This document shows positions 1 to 7,731 of a stretch of 18,050 nucleotides of DNA, one piece after another (the first letter of the stretch is position 1; each line of letters opens with the position of its first letter). The translations under genes and the position numbers were made by a program. The notes beneath the pieces were generated by a model. The model was not told the origin of the DNA and did no database searches. It saw only the letters and a program-made list of their open reading frames with translations. Origin of the DNA: Pseudomonadota bacterium. GTDB lineage: Bacteria > Pseudomonadota > Gammaproteobacteria > Acidithiobacillales > Acidithiobacillaceae. The stretch is from NCBI GenBank assembly GCA_021840785.1, contig JAKBXD010000021.1:1-18050 (forward strand), read 5' to 3'.

Positions 1-932
1 GCAGGCAACTCCAGAGTCACCACACAAAGGCGATAATAGAGATCATCCCGGAATCGCCGGGCAGCCATTTCCTGCTCCAGATCCCGGTGACTCGCAGAGA
101 TGATCCGCACATCCACGGCAATGCTCTCGGTGGCGCCAACAGGGCGGATTACCCGTTCCTGCAGGGCTCGCAGCAGTTTGACCTGCAGGGAGAGGGGCAT
201 GTCGCCGATTTCATCGAGAAAGAGGGTGCCGCCATCCGCCGCCTGAAACAGGCCCTGATGATTATTGGCCGCGCCGGTAAAAGCGCCCTTTTTATGCCCG
301 AAGAGTTCCGACTCCAGGAGTTGCTCGGGAAAAGCGGCACAGTTGAGTGCGATAAAGGCCTGATTGCGGCGCGGACTGGCCTGATGAATGGCCTGCGCCA
401 GCAATTCTTTACCCGTACCGCTGGCACCATGCACAAAAACACTGGCATCAGACGCCGCCACCAGACGCGCCTGATCCAGCACCGTCTGCATTTTTGGACT
501 GCGGGTCAGGATACGGTCCCAACTGGAATCCCTGCCCTTCTTATCCGAGGAGGGTGGAACCGCCGCGGTCAGGCTGAAGGCGCGTTCGACCTGCGCCATC
601 AGATCCTTGCCGTCAAAGGGTTTGGTGAGGAAGGCAAAGACGCCCTGATCTGCCGCCAGCAAAGCATCAGGGATGGAACCATGGGCAGTGAGGATGATGA
701 CGGGCAAAGTCGGATAGTCACGGCGGATGGCATCGAGCAGCGCCATCCCGTCCATCTCGTCCATCTTGAGATCAGTGATGACCAAAGACGGATGCTCCAT
801 CGCCAGCACCGAGAGCGCCTCGTTGCCACTGGCGGCGGTACTGACGGCATAGCCGGCCGTTTTCATACGCAAAGACAACAAACGCAAGAGATCAGCGTCA
901 TCATCCACCAGTAAAATTCTGCCTTTTTCCAT
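1..932 (-). CDS. glrR: Sigma-54-dependent response regulator, GlrR/QseF type (3' end outside window)
   Basis: This cytoplasmic transcription activator is phosphorylated by a partner kinase and opens sigma-54 promoters. About 310 residues are visible. The receiver domain (about 1-120) starts [16 protein letters not shown] and has the acidic pocket D10-D12, phosphoacceptor D54 (VITDLKM), T82 and K104 (LTKPF). After a linker comes an AAA+ domain with Walker A GASGTGKE (about 169-176), the sigma-54 contact loop GAFTGA (216-221) and Walker B LFLDEIGD with D240-E241. The intact GAFTGA loop shows a true sigma-54 activator. The end of the AAA+ domain and the expected C-terminal helix-turn-helix lie beyond the left edge. 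The ATG is at 932, 5 bases after the lipoprotein gene, with a distant AGGGG. The order kinase, lipoprotein, regulator matches E. coli glrK-qseG-glrR. The family is very sure; the glrR name rests on gene order and the partner kinase. Confidence 0.93.
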   Translation of the reverse strand, partial: MEKGRILLVDDDADLLRLLSLRMKTAGYAVSTAASGNEALSVLAMEHPSLVITDLKMDEMDGMALLDAIRRDYPTLPVIILTAHGSIPDALLAADQGVFAFLTKPFDGKDLMAQVERAFSLTAAVPPSSDKKGRDSSWDRILTRSPKMQTVLDQARLVAASDASVFVHGASGTGKELLAQAIHQASPRRNQAFIALNCAAFPEQLLESELFGHKKGAFTGAANNHQGLFQAADGGTLFLDEIGDMPLSLQVKLLRALQERVIRPVGATESIAVDVRIISASHRDLEQEMAARRFRDDLYYRLCVVTLELP

Positions 933-937
933 TCGGT

Positions 938-1414
938 TTAGTGCCCCTGAGGCAAGCGCGCGTTTTTTTCGATTTGTACCAGTTCATCAAGCTTTTTACG
1001 CAAAATCATCTCGCGCTGTCGGGACTCGGCAAGCCGGTTTTGCAAATCATTCGCCCGCGCCTCCAGTTTTTGGTAGCCGGGATCACCGGCCCGGGCATCG
1101 GCAAGTTGTTTACTCAAGCTGGCGGCTTCCGTTTTTTCAGAAACACAACTCGCCGTACTCGCAGTCACTGGCGTAGCTTTTTCCAGTGCCGCAATCTGGG
1201 CTTGCAAGGCCGCCAGGGTGCTGGTCTTTATCACCTGTTCACCTGGCTTGAGGGTCACTGTGTTGGGGGGGGATGATATCAACGGTGTGGCTGCGCAACC
1301 CGCCAAGGTCAGCACGATAAGCACCGTGGGAAGCGATATGATCGATGAGCGGTAGGCGCAACCGGAAACACGCCCCTGGCGTTTCTTTGTCCAGCAATTC
1401 AAGACTTCCCCCAT
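938..1414 (-). CDS. Small coiled-coil lipoprotein in the QseG position
   Basis: This is a predicted outer or inner membrane lipoprotein of up to 158 residues. A basic N-region (KKRQGR) leads into a hydrophobic segment [14 protein letters not shown] with a clear lipobox LAGC; the lipidated cysteine codon is at 1297-1295. The mature part has two helical heptad-like stretches ([14 protein letters not shown], and later a charged region with [16 protein letters not shown]) that should form coiled coils. It ends RLPQGH. The gene lies between a GlrK-like kinase and a GlrR-like regulator, where enterobacteria carry the lipoprotein QseG, but it is shorter than E. coli QseG and I see no decisive sequence match. 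The start is uncertain: ATG at 1414 or TTG at 1402. No conventional start codon follows before the signal peptide, so a long overlap with the kinase gene is unavoidable. Whether it modulates the kinase is inference. Confidence 0.75.
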   Translation of the reverse strand: MGEVLNCWTKKRQGRVSGCAYRSSIISLPTVLIVLTLAGCAATPLISSPPNTVTLKPGEQVIKTSTLAALQAQIAALEKATPVTASTASCVSEKTEAASLSKQLADARAGDPGYQKLEARANDLQNRLAESRQREMILRKKLDELVQIEKNARLPQGH

Positions 1415-2765
1415 AACTCAGTACATATTCCCTGGCGATGGCCAGTCCCAACCCGCTGCCCTCGACCTTCCCGGCATCCGAGGCCTCGCCCCGGTAGAGA
1501 ATATCGAAAATCTTTTCACGCTCTGCGGGCGCCACACCCGGCCCCTCATCCTGAACATCAAGGACCGCTTGGCCGTCCTGTACCTGCAAATATATCCGTA
1601 TGGTAGCGTTTTGCGGCGAGAACTTCACGCCATTTGACAATAAATTATCGCAAATAGTCCGCAGACGGTCTTCATGACCACGCACCCGCACGTCGGCCAA
1701 CTCCGTGACCAGATGCAGCGATTTGCTGCGCAAACTGGGCTTATAACTCAACAGCAGGTCCTCCACCACCGCTGTCAGGGAGATATCCTGCACCATACCC
1801 GCGCCCACCGGTCCCTCGGCCAGGCTGAAACGCAGGAGATCCTCAATCAGTCGCTGCAGACGTAGGCTGTTGTCGCGAACAATATGCACAATCTCCTGCT
1901 GCTCGTCGGCACCCAGTTCATGACCCAGGTCCTCCTGGAGCAGCTCTGCGCCCTCACGGATGGCCGTTAGCGGCGTCTTCAACTCATGGGAAAGCTGCCG
2001 CAGGAAATGTAATTTCGCCGCCTCCAATGCATTGAGTCGATTACGCAACCACTCCAGACGATCGCCCAGACTGGCGATGTCTCGCGGCCCCTGCACGGCG
2101 ATGGGCGTTTCCAGATCACCATCACCGAGACCGGAAACCGCCTGGTCAAGACGCCGGATTGGGCGGGTGATCAGCACGATAAACAGGATCGCAAAGGCAA
2201 TGGAGAGTGGCAACACCAGCAGCACCTCTACAATGGTCAGACGCTTGATCGCCAGTGCCCGCGTGCCCAACTTGGCCACCTCGGTGCTGATGCCTTCATT
2301 GACATCGCTTTGCAGGTGTTGCGCCTCAGCGCTGGCACGGCTGAAGTCGCTCTCCAGTGCACTGCGATTTCCCCCTAACGACACCAGCGGCAGCATTTGG
2401 CGAGCATGGGCCAGATGATCGGCCAAACGTTGAAGACGTCGTCGATCAACGGGAGACGGCCCGGCGGCAGCAAATCGGGCACTGGATTTCTTGTACTCCG
2501 TAAAACTCTGATCATAGAGCACCAGTAAAGCCTGGTCCTGTAACACCGTATATTGCAGCCCGTAGCGCTCCATGGAGCGCACCGCGTTATTCATCCGGTT
2601 GGCAGCATCGCTCATAGCCACCGCGCGCAGAATACTCACCTGCCCCTGCTCGGCAAAATGGGCAATAGAAATGGTCACACTGACAATGACCAGCACCAAT
2701 GGCACAATGACCAGGCCAAAGCCAATGACAGCCAGTTTGGAAATGGAACTCGGGCGTAATGCCAT
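1239..2765 (-). CDS. glrK: Sensor histidine kinase, GlrK/QseE type
   Basis: This is an inner-membrane kinase expected to phosphorylate the GlrR-like regulator encoded just downstream. From the ATG at 2765 it has 508 residues: TM1 about 11-36, a periplasmic helical domain about 37-178, TM2 about 179-200 (followed by TRPIRRL), HAMP about 201-250, and an H-box FLRQLSHELKTP with the phospho-acceptor H260. The ATPase domain shows an N-box (DNLLSNGVKFSP), a G1 box (DVQDEGPGV) and a G2 box (GSGLGLAIAREYV). The H-box region (LSHELKTPLTAIREGAELL) closely resembles the E. coli GlrK pattern as I recall it. The family's usual end is near FRLRLPL; here about 30 extra residues follow, and their codons overlap the lipoprotein gene in another frame. 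An in-frame TTG at 2828 is an alternative start, but the ATG gives a normal short cytoplasmic N-terminus. No strong ribosome-binding site was found. Confidence 0.9.
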   Translation of the reverse strand: MALRPSSISKLAVIGFGLVIVPLVLVIVSVTISIAHFAEQGQVSILRAVAMSDAANRMNNAVRSMERYGLQYTVLQDQALLVLYDQSFTEYKKSSARFAAAGPSPVDRRRLQRLADHLAHARQMLPLVSLGGNRSALESDFSRASAEAQHLQSDVNEGISTEVAKLGTRALAIKRLTIVEVLLVLPLSIAFAILFIVLITRPIRRLDQAVSGLGDGDLETPIAVQGPRDIASLGDRLEWLRNRLNALEAAKLHFLRQLSHELKTPLTAIREGAELLQEDLGHELGADEQQEIVHIVRDNSLRLQRLIEDLLRFSLAEGPVGAGMVQDISLTAVVEDLLLSYKPSLRSKSLHLVTELADVRVRGHEDRLRTICDNLLSNGVKFSPQNATIRIYLQVQDGQAVLDVQDEGPGVAPAEREKIFDILYRGEASDAGKVEGSGLGLAIAREYVLSYGGSLELLDKETPGACFRLRLPLIDHIASHGAYRADLGGLRSHTVDIIPPQHSDPQAR

Positions 2766-2820
2766 AGACCGGCAGGCTCCGACGCAGAAAGAGAGTCTCA
2801 GCGTAGGTTCGTGCGCTGGA

Positions 2821-2862
2821 AAGTGCAAGAGCTATCGCGCCAAGTGCAACCGCAAAGCGGTT
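2821..2862. repeat. Direct repeat pair plus palindrome upstream of the sensor kinase gene
   Basis: On the minus strand the octamer TTGCACTT occurs twice, at 2849-2842 and 2828-2821. The period is exactly 21 bases, about two helical turns. Touching the distal copy is a perfect palindrome AACCGC-TTT-GCGGTT (2862-2848). The group lies about 60-100 bases before the kinase ATG, in the 180-base gap after yggX. This arrangement is typical of a protein-binding site, but no regulator can be named and chance cannot be ruled out. No convincing sigma-70 or sigma-54 promoter was found in the gap. Confidence 0.35.
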
Positions 2863-2945
2863 CCAATCTTCGCGCTCGGCAGGGCTGTTTTTCGACAGCG
2901 TAGCCATGCTTTTAATAGCTGTTATGTAGCATCTATATAAGGGGT

Positions 2946-3218
2946 TTAGGGCGCAGGCGGTACGTAGCCTTCAGGTGCCTGGGCACCATCGCCAAAGAAA
3001 TAGGCTTCCATCTGTTTTTCCAGGAATGTCCGCGATTTGGGATCAATGGGAGAAAGACGATACTCGTTGATGAGCATGGTCTGGTGTTTGAGCCAGCCCT
3101 GCCAGGCTTCCTTAGAGACCTCTTGATAAATTCGCGCGCCAAGGGCGCCAGGATAGGGCGGACGATCAAGACCTTCGGCCTCATGGCCGAGTTTTACGCA
3201 CTGTACCATTCGTGACAT
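2946..3218 (-). CDS. yggX: Probable Fe(2+)-trafficking protein YggX
   Basis: This is a small cytoplasmic protein of 90 residues, the usual family length. The family is linked to protection of iron-sulfur clusters from oxidation and to iron handling. It begins [17 protein letters not shown], with the conserved cysteine at position 7, and contains the family blocks [28 protein letters not shown] and a C-terminal EGYVPP, which line up with E. coli YggX. The ATG at 3218 has a good ribosome-binding site (GAGGAG, about 8 bases away). It follows mutY with a 130-base gap that includes a terminator hairpin, so it probably has its own promoter. The mutY-yggX pairing is conserved in gamma-proteobacteria and fits a role in oxidative damage control, which would matter for an iron-rich acidophile if that is the host. 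Confidence 0.95.
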   Translation of the reverse strand: MSRMVQCVKLGHEAEGLDRPPYPGALGARIYQEVSKEAWQGWLKHQTMLINEYRLSPIDPKSRTFLEKQMEAYFFGDGAQAPEGYVPPAP

Positions 3219-3266
3219 AACGGAAGCTCCTCGATGACTCTGGGATGGATAACACTGTGTGGCTCT

Positions 3267-3272
3267 ATATTA
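3267..3272 (-). promoter_or_regulatory. Possible -10 element for yggX
   Basis: The hexamer TAATAT on the minus strand lies about 50 bases before the yggX ATG, inside the 130-base gap that follows the mutY terminator. It matches the sigma-70 -10 consensus at 4 of 6 positions. The segment at -35 distance (TTATTC, 18-base spacer) is poor. A promoter is expected here because a terminator precedes the gene, but the site itself is weak. Confidence 0.22.
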
Positions 3273-3338
3273 CCTGAACTCGCCGCCCAGGAATAAGCCA
3301 CAAGGCATGGCCGCTTAAGTGGGCGGCACAGATAACCC

Positions 3339-3361
3339 AAAACGGGGGTTAGCAACCCCCG
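3339..3361 (-). terminator. Rho-independent terminator overlapping the mutY stop codon
   Basis: On the minus strand, CGGGGGTT, loop GCT and AACCCCCG form a perfect 8-base-pair stem, followed at once by TTTT. The T-tract is short and then reads GGGTT, so strength may be moderate. The mutY stop codon TAA (3351-3349) begins in the loop and continues into the 3' arm, so the last mutY codons encode the 5' arm. It separates mutY from yggX. Confidence 0.62.
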
Positions 3362-4458
3362 CTCCTCTCCCGTAAAATCCGCCGAATGGGCGTGGGCAAT
3401 CCTTGTGCCAGGGCGTCTGCGGGGCGATGCCAACGCAGGGTGGCGGCCGAATCCGCAACAGCGCTGCCCCAAACGCGCGCATGGACACAGCGAAAGCGCA
3501 ACTGAAAGTGAGTAAAAACATGTTGCTGTTCTTCCTCTAATGCCCTCAGTTGGAGATTCAGCCCCAGCCGACGCGACCAGGCCGCTTGCAACGATTGCCG
3601 CACGGCAGGGGTGTCTTCCAGCGGATGCAGGGTACCACTACAAAGGACGGGGAATGCACCGCCATCGGGTGCCGCCTGAGGCAAACACCAGAGCCCCCCC
3701 CAGATACCGGAATCCGGCCGCTTTTCCAGCAATATCTGCCCTTCCGTATCCACGACCAGGAGAAAAAAGGCACAGCGCTGCGGTTTTGGGGCCTTGTTAA
3801 CGATCGCCGGCAGGGCATGACTGCGTCCCTGGGCATGGGCCAGACAACGATCGACTAAGGGACAGGCCACGCAGCGCGGCTGGCGTGGGGTGCAGATCAT
3901 AGCACCGAGGTCCTGAATGGCCTGATTGTAACCATGGGCATCCTCAGGAGTAAGGGCGCTGGCCAGTGTCCAGAGCCACTGCTGCGTCGCAGCGGCCTTC
4001 GGATCAGCATCTATGGCATGGCTACGGATGAGCACGCGCCGGGCATTGGCGTCGAGGATGGCCTGTCTGTGTCCGAAAGCACTGGCGAGCACCGCAGCGG
4101 CCGTACTGCGGCCCACTCCCGGCAGGGTGACGGCTGCTTCGAGGGTGTTGGGAAAGTGACCACCGAAGCGTGTAACCACCTCCTGCGCCGCGCGCTGGGC
4201 GTTGCGGGCACGGGCATAATAACCGAGCCCACTCCACAGGGCGAGCACTTGGTCCTGCGCCGCCGCCGCCAATGCCTGCCAGCTCGGCAACGCCTGCAAA
4301 AAGCGGGCGTAATAGGGTCTGGCGCTCTCCACCTGCGTTTGCTGCAACATGATTTCTGCAAGCCAGAGATGATAGGGATCGCGGCTCTGGCGCCACGGCA
4401 GGTCGTGGCGCCCATGGCAGGCGTACCAGTCCAGCAGGGCTTCCGCAATGGGGATCAT
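3349..4458 (-). CDS. mutY: Adenine DNA glycosylase MutY
   Basis: This base-excision repair enzyme removes adenine mispaired with 8-oxoguanine. From the ATG at 4458 it has 369 residues. The catalytic glutamate is E35 in WLAEIMLQQTQVE. The helix-hairpin-helix with LPGVGRSTAAA (112-122) is followed by the catalytic aspartate D136 (ILDAN). Four cysteines, C189, C196, C199 and C205 in the spacing C-x6-C-x2-C-x5-C, bind the [4Fe-4S] cluster. The C-terminal third is the NUDIX-like domain (LLEKRPDSGIWGGLWCLP) that recognises 8-oxoguanine. The chosen ATG overlaps the stop codon of the AsmA-like gene as ATGA; a longer in-frame start up to 4518 would lie wholly inside that gene. AsmA-like, mutY and yggX also occur together in Pseudomonas, as I recall. 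Transcription probably ends at the hairpin over its stop codon. Confidence 0.97.
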   Translation of the reverse strand: MIPIAEALLDWYACHGRHDLPWRQSRDPYHLWLAEIMLQQTQVESARPYYARFLQALPSWQALAAAAQDQVLALWSGLGYYARARNAQRAAQEVVTRFGGHFPNTLEAAVTLPGVGRSTAAAVLASAFGHRQAILDANARRVLIRSHAIDADPKAAATQQWLWTLASALTPEDAHGYNQAIQDLGAMICTPRQPRCVACPLVDRCLAHAQGRSHALPAIVNKAPKPQRCAFFLLVVDTEGQILLEKRPDSGIWGGLWCLPQAAPDGGAFPVLCSGTLHPLEDTPAVRQSLQAAWSRRLGLNLQLRALEEEQQHVFTHFQLRFRCVHARVWGSAVADSAATLRWHRPADALAQGLPTPIRRILRERSGGC

Positions 4459-5732
4459 GGCTGCGCTTTGGAACTTGTGCTGCGAATAATCAGATCGCGG
4501 GCGCGCATTTTGCCCCAAAGGAGCTTGGCGACGTGGATTTCACCAGTGACTGGCCACTGCTGCGGCAGGGCGGGAAGCCGCGCCGCATTGCCCGCTTGGG
4601 GAGCCGGCAGATATCGCCCGAGATTGAGCCGCGCCACGCTCAGATTGACATCAATAGCCAGCGGTCTCCAGGTCCCCGATATTTTGCCCATCCAGGCACT
4701 GTGATCCAACTCGCCCTGGGTGACGATCCACTGAAAATGGGGATTGTCCAACTGGACTGTACCCGTCGACGTCAATCGTTGCAAAGCATCAGGGTCGGTC
4801 AACTTCGGCAAGGGCAGCCCCCAGCGGGTGGCCAGCTGGGGCAAACGCCGAATGGTAACCTGATAGGCCAAGTGACCCCGCAACACCTTCCAGTTAAGGT
4901 CTACTGCTCGGACCTGGAGTGCCAATTCATCCCCCACGATCAGCGCGCCGTCCTGCACTGCAAGCTGGCTTTGCGCCATGTTCAGACGTAACGCCTGCAG
5001 GCGCAAATGTGCCTGACCGTGCCCGTGCGCTTGCCAACGGATGCGCAGCGCCGGCACGACCATGTCCTTTACTGTGCTTTGGAGTGCTGGAATAGTCACC
5101 TGCAGGAGCATCGGATCAATGGTCGTACCCACTTGCAAAAAAATATTCCGCGCGACCACCGCCGGCGCCATCTCGGCCGCAAAATGCCAGCGCCCGACTT
5201 TTCCCCGCCAGTGCCAGCCACCCGCCAACTGACTGGGTCCCTTCGCCAGCACCTGCCCATTCACGGCCGTTAGGGACAGGGTATGTCCGGCCACACCCGA
5301 CCAGCGCAGCGTGCCATCGCGAATTATCATCTTACCTGGCAGGGAAAGCGCAGCACCACCTGCGTTAGCGGCGCCTTTCCATGGCCCGTTAAGCACGGGT
5401 GCGTCCAGCACAATTTGCCGGGGTTGCATCTGGCCGTGCAGGAGGGAGTGCCAGCCTAGTGCCACCATGAGCCGACTTGCGCTGAACTGCGGATGGGCCG
5501 CCGAACCGACGCGCAGACCCACCAACGTGATCCGCAGTTGCTGTTTTCCCCAACGCCATTCCGGGTCGGCGGCGAAATGCACCGGCTGCTGCAAGCGGGC
5601 AGCAAAAATCCCCTCTAAAACGTAGCGGGGACCACCTCCGAACCAGAACAGCACGGCACCCAAAACGACAAAGATCAACACGACAATAACAGACGTCGTG
5701 ATCCTGCGCAGAATCAGCCTAGCTATGCCCAC
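4455..5732 (-). CDS. AsmA-like inner-membrane-anchored protein
   Basis: This is a predicted inner-membrane protein with a large periplasmic domain, 425 residues from a GTG at 5732. A basic N-terminus (GIARLILRR) precedes one membrane segment (about 11-31, ITTSVIVVLIFVVLGAVLFW). The periplasmic part starts in the AsmA manner: a domain with PEWRWGKQQLRITLVGLRVG, then ASRLMVALGWHSLLHGQ and IVLDAPVLNGPW. It continues as beta-rich repeats and ends STSSKAQP. AsmA-family proteins act in outer-membrane assembly or lipid transport between the membranes, but this one is shorter than E. coli AsmA and its exact role is unknown. The GTG start gives a 14-base overlap with ptsI and has a G-rich stretch before it; longer in-frame extensions fall inside ptsI. 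Its stop codon overlaps the mutY ATG (ATGA). Confidence 0.75.
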   Translation of the reverse strand: MGIARLILRRITTSVIVVLIFVVLGAVLFWFGGGPRYVLEGIFAARLQQPVHFAADPEWRWGKQQLRITLVGLRVGSAAHPQFSASRLMVALGWHSLLHGQMQPRQIVLDAPVLNGPWKGAANAGGAALSLPGKMIIRDGTLRWSGVAGHTLSLTAVNGQVLAKGPSQLAGGWHWRGKVGRWHFAAEMAPAVVARNIFLQVGTTIDPMLLQVTIPALQSTVKDMVVPALRIRWQAHGHGQAHLRLQALRLNMAQSQLAVQDGALIVGDELALQVRAVDLNWKVLRGHLAYQVTIRRLPQLATRWGLPLPKLTDPDALQRLTSTGTVQLDNPHFQWIVTQGELDHSAWMGKISGTWRPLAIDVNLSVARLNLGRYLPAPQAGNAARLPALPQQWPVTGEIHVAKLLWGKMRARDLIIRSTSSKAQP

Positions 5733-7431
5733 CCCCCGGCAACACCGGCATTTCGCCGGAAAGCGCGCGCGCAGCCAACGCCTCGGCATCCACGATGGTG
5801 GTCTGCCGGATCGCTTCCTTGACCTCGGGAATGGCACCGGAATACATGCTGAATTCACGCAACCCCAATCCCAGCAGCAAGGCCGTGAAGGCCGGATTCG
5901 CGGCCATCTCGCCGCACATGGCCACGGGAATGTCCCGTGCATGGCCGGCGGCGATGGTGTGTTGGATCATCGCCAATACCCCGGCATGCAAGGGATCAAA
6001 AAGATCATTGACGTCATCATCACCGCGATCCACCGCCAGCGCGTACTGAATCAGATCGTTAGTGCCGATGGAGAAAAAATCTGCCCGCCCGGCAAAGTAG
6101 TGCGCTGCCATGGCCACGGCAGGCACTTCCACCATAATTCCCAGAGGCATATCCGGGTCACAGTTATGCCCTTCGGCGCGCAATTCTGCCTGCAACTCGC
6201 TGACCAGCGCCCGGGTTTGCAACAATTGCCCCATACTGCTGAGCATGGGCAGCATCAGTCGTACCGGCCCCAGTGCCGAGGCCCGAAGAATGGCGCGCAG
6301 ATGCGGCCGGAACCACTCCGGACGCCGCAGACAAAGACGCAGCCCACGCAAGCCAAGGGCCGGATTGAGCGCAGCGTGGAGCCCCGCATCGTCGTCACGC
6401 AGGCCCTTGTCGGCGCCGATGTCGAGAGAACGGATGGTCACCGGTGCCCCATCCATCTGCTCTACCACTCGGGCAAAGGCGTGGAACTGCTCTTCCTCAG
6501 CCGGGATGTCCGGGCGATTCATGAAGAGAAATTCGCTGCGATAAAGGCCGACACCATCCGCATTCATGCGCCGCACCATATCGATATCATCTGGCAATTC
6601 AATATTAGCGCGCAGATGAATAAGCACCCCGTCTGCGGTTATCGCGGGCAGGTCACGCTGCTCTTCCAGAAGTCGCCTACGCCTCTGCCGCTGCTCCTGC
6701 AAAGCCTGATATTGCTGCAATATCAGGGCATCCGGCGCAACCAGCAGAATTCCCTGATCCCCATCGACAATCACCACATCGCCACTGCGCAGCAGGCGCG
6801 TCGCCGAATGCGTGCCCACCACGGCAGGCAGACCAAGACTTCTGGCAAGAATAGCGGAGTGGGAGTTTGCGGCACCAAAGTCAGTTACCCAGGCGAGCAC
6901 CTTGTCTTTTTTCATCAACACCGTATCGGCTGGCGTCAGATCCTCGGCGATGATGATCTGACCCTCGGCGCTCTGCAGGACAGGGGTCTTTACACCAATC
7001 AGGTGACGCAAAACCCGGTCTATCACCTGAATAATATCTTCCCGCTTGGCGCGCAAATACGCGTCTTCCATGCGGTCAAAAATCTCCAGCAGCCGCTCCC
7101 GCTCCAAATGAATAGCCCAGGCGGCATTGCGATGTTCATCACGAATAGACCGCAGGGGCCGCTCGCGCAGCGCTGGATCATCGAGCATCAACAAGTGCGC
7201 ATCAATAAAAAGACGGGTATCTTGCGGAGCATCACTCGGGATTGCGTCGCGCACCGAGAACAACTCATCCCGGGCGCTGCTCAAGGCTGCACGCAGGCGC
7301 AACACTTCCGGTTCTACATCTTCAGGCAATAGTATATGTTCTGGGATATCGAGAGTGGTCGACTCCAGTACCAACGCCGTACCGATGGCGATGCCACCAG
7401 AGGCGCCGATTCCCGCCAGTTCAAAACTCAT
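5719..7431 (-). CDS. ptsI: PTS enzyme I (PEP-protein phosphotransferase)
   Basis: Enzyme I takes phosphate from phosphoenolpyruvate and passes it to HPr in the cytoplasm. It has 570 residues, the usual length, with no N-terminal GAF domain, so it is not the nitrogen-type PtsP. The phosphohistidine is H191 in GAANSHSAILARSLGLPAVVG, which is looser than the common GGxTSH form. The PEP-binding barrel shows GVGLYRSEFLFM (about 293-304), IRSLDIGADKG, MVEVPA, FFSIGTNDLIQYALAVDR (about 452-469) and the active-site cysteine C506 in VAMCGEMA. The ATG at 7431 overlaps the ptsH stop codon as ATGA, so EI and HPr are made together. Its end overlaps the AsmA-like gene. No EIIB or EIIC is present in the window, so a regulatory role is more likely than sugar uptake. 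Confidence 0.96.
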   Translation of the reverse strand: MSFELAGIGASGGIAIGTALVLESTTLDIPEHILLPEDVEPEVLRLRAALSSARDELFSVRDAIPSDAPQDTRLFIDAHLLMLDDPALRERPLRSIRDEHRNAAWAIHLERERLLEIFDRMEDAYLRAKREDIIQVIDRVLRHLIGVKTPVLQSAEGQIIIAEDLTPADTVLMKKDKVLAWVTDFGAANSHSAILARSLGLPAVVGTHSATRLLRSGDVVIVDGDQGILLVAPDALILQQYQALQEQRQRRRRLLEEQRDLPAITADGVLIHLRANIELPDDIDMVRRMNADGVGLYRSEFLFMNRPDIPAEEEQFHAFARVVEQMDGAPVTIRSLDIGADKGLRDDDAGLHAALNPALGLRGLRLCLRRPEWFRPHLRAILRASALGPVRLMLPMLSSMGQLLQTRALVSELQAELRAEGHNCDPDMPLGIMVEVPAVAMAAHYFAGRADFFSIGTNDLIQYALAVDRGDDDVNDLFDPLHAGVLAMIQHTIAAGHARDIPVAMCGEMAANPAFTALLLGLGLREFSMYSGAIPEVKEAIRQTTIVDAEALAARALSGEMPVLPGGGHS

Positions 7432-7706
7432 GATTCTTCACCAAAACGATCCGCCGCGAGGGCGAGCAAGGCATCGGCACAAGCCTGCTCCTCCTCACCA
7501 TCCGTTTCCAGGGTCAGAACGGTCCCCTGCGCCGCAGCGAGGGTCATTAGCCCCATGATGCTCTTACCATTGACCCGCTGACCGTTACGTACCAACCAGA
7601 CCGTGCAGGGATAGCGCGCCGAAAGGCTGACAAATTTAGCCGAAGGTCGCGCATGCAAGCCGAGCTGATTGATAATGGGATAATCTACGCGCAGGGTCAC
7701 CGCCAC
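7428..7706 (-). CDS. ptsH: Phosphocarrier protein HPr
   Basis: HPr is a small cytoplasmic protein that accepts phosphate from EI on a histidine and donates it to EIIA proteins. Counted from the GTG at 7706 it has 92 residues. The phosphohistidine is H18 in LGLHARPSAKFV, and the regulatory serine is S49 in NGKSIMGLMTLAA, the site used by HPr kinase. Both sites are intact, consistent with hprK nearby. The start is ambiguous: the strong AAGGAGG lies only 3 bases from the first GTG but 9 bases from a second in-frame GTG at 7700, which would place the histidine at position 16, closer to the usual 15. The stop codon overlaps ptsI (ATGA). It lies 25 bases after the EIIA gene. Confidence 0.96.
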   Translation of the reverse strand: MAVTLRVDYPIINQLGLHARPSAKFVSLSARYPCTVWLVRNGQRVNGKSIMGLMTLAAAQGTVLTLETDGEEEQACADALLALAADRFGEES

Positions 7707-7709
7707 TTG

Positions 7710-7716
7710 CCTCCTT
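7710..7716 (-). promoter_or_regulatory. Strong ribosome-binding site of ptsH
   Basis: AAGGAGG on the minus strand is the most complete Shine-Dalgarno sequence that I noticed at a gene start in this window. Its spacing is 3 bases to the GTG at 7706 and 9 bases to the GTG at 7700, so it favours the second codon as the true start. Confidence 0.7.
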
Positions 7717-7731
7717 TCTCATGACCAAAAA

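Noticed and set aside
87..914. Plus-strand open frame of 275 residues
   Set aside because: It is antisense to the sigma-54 activator gene, whose receiver and AAA+ motifs are clear on the minus strand.
2587..2907. Minus-strand frame of 106 residues starting MATLSKNSPAERED
   Set aside because: Its first 48 codons fill the gap before the sensor kinase gene, but the rest runs inside the kinase in another frame and is rich in C, H and W. There is no ribosome-binding site. A small real gene cannot be fully excluded.
2766..2945. Sigma-54 promoter before the sensor kinase gene
   Set aside because: I looked for TGGCAC-N5-TTGC on the minus strand and found only partial matches with wrong spacing, such as TGGCGC followed by TTGC at 8 bases or more.
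3252..3260. Small palindrome ACACTGTGT before yggX
   Set aside because: Nine bases with a single-base centre, expected often by chance; no second copy is seen nearby.
3934..4704. Plus-strand open frame of 256 residues
   Set aside because: It is antisense to mutY and the AsmA-like gene and has no recognisable domain.
5698..7332. Plus-strand open frame of 544 residues
   Set aside because: It lies antisense to ptsI, which has full family motifs. The product is rich in H, Q and R with no recognisable domain, as expected for a shadow of a GC-rich gene.
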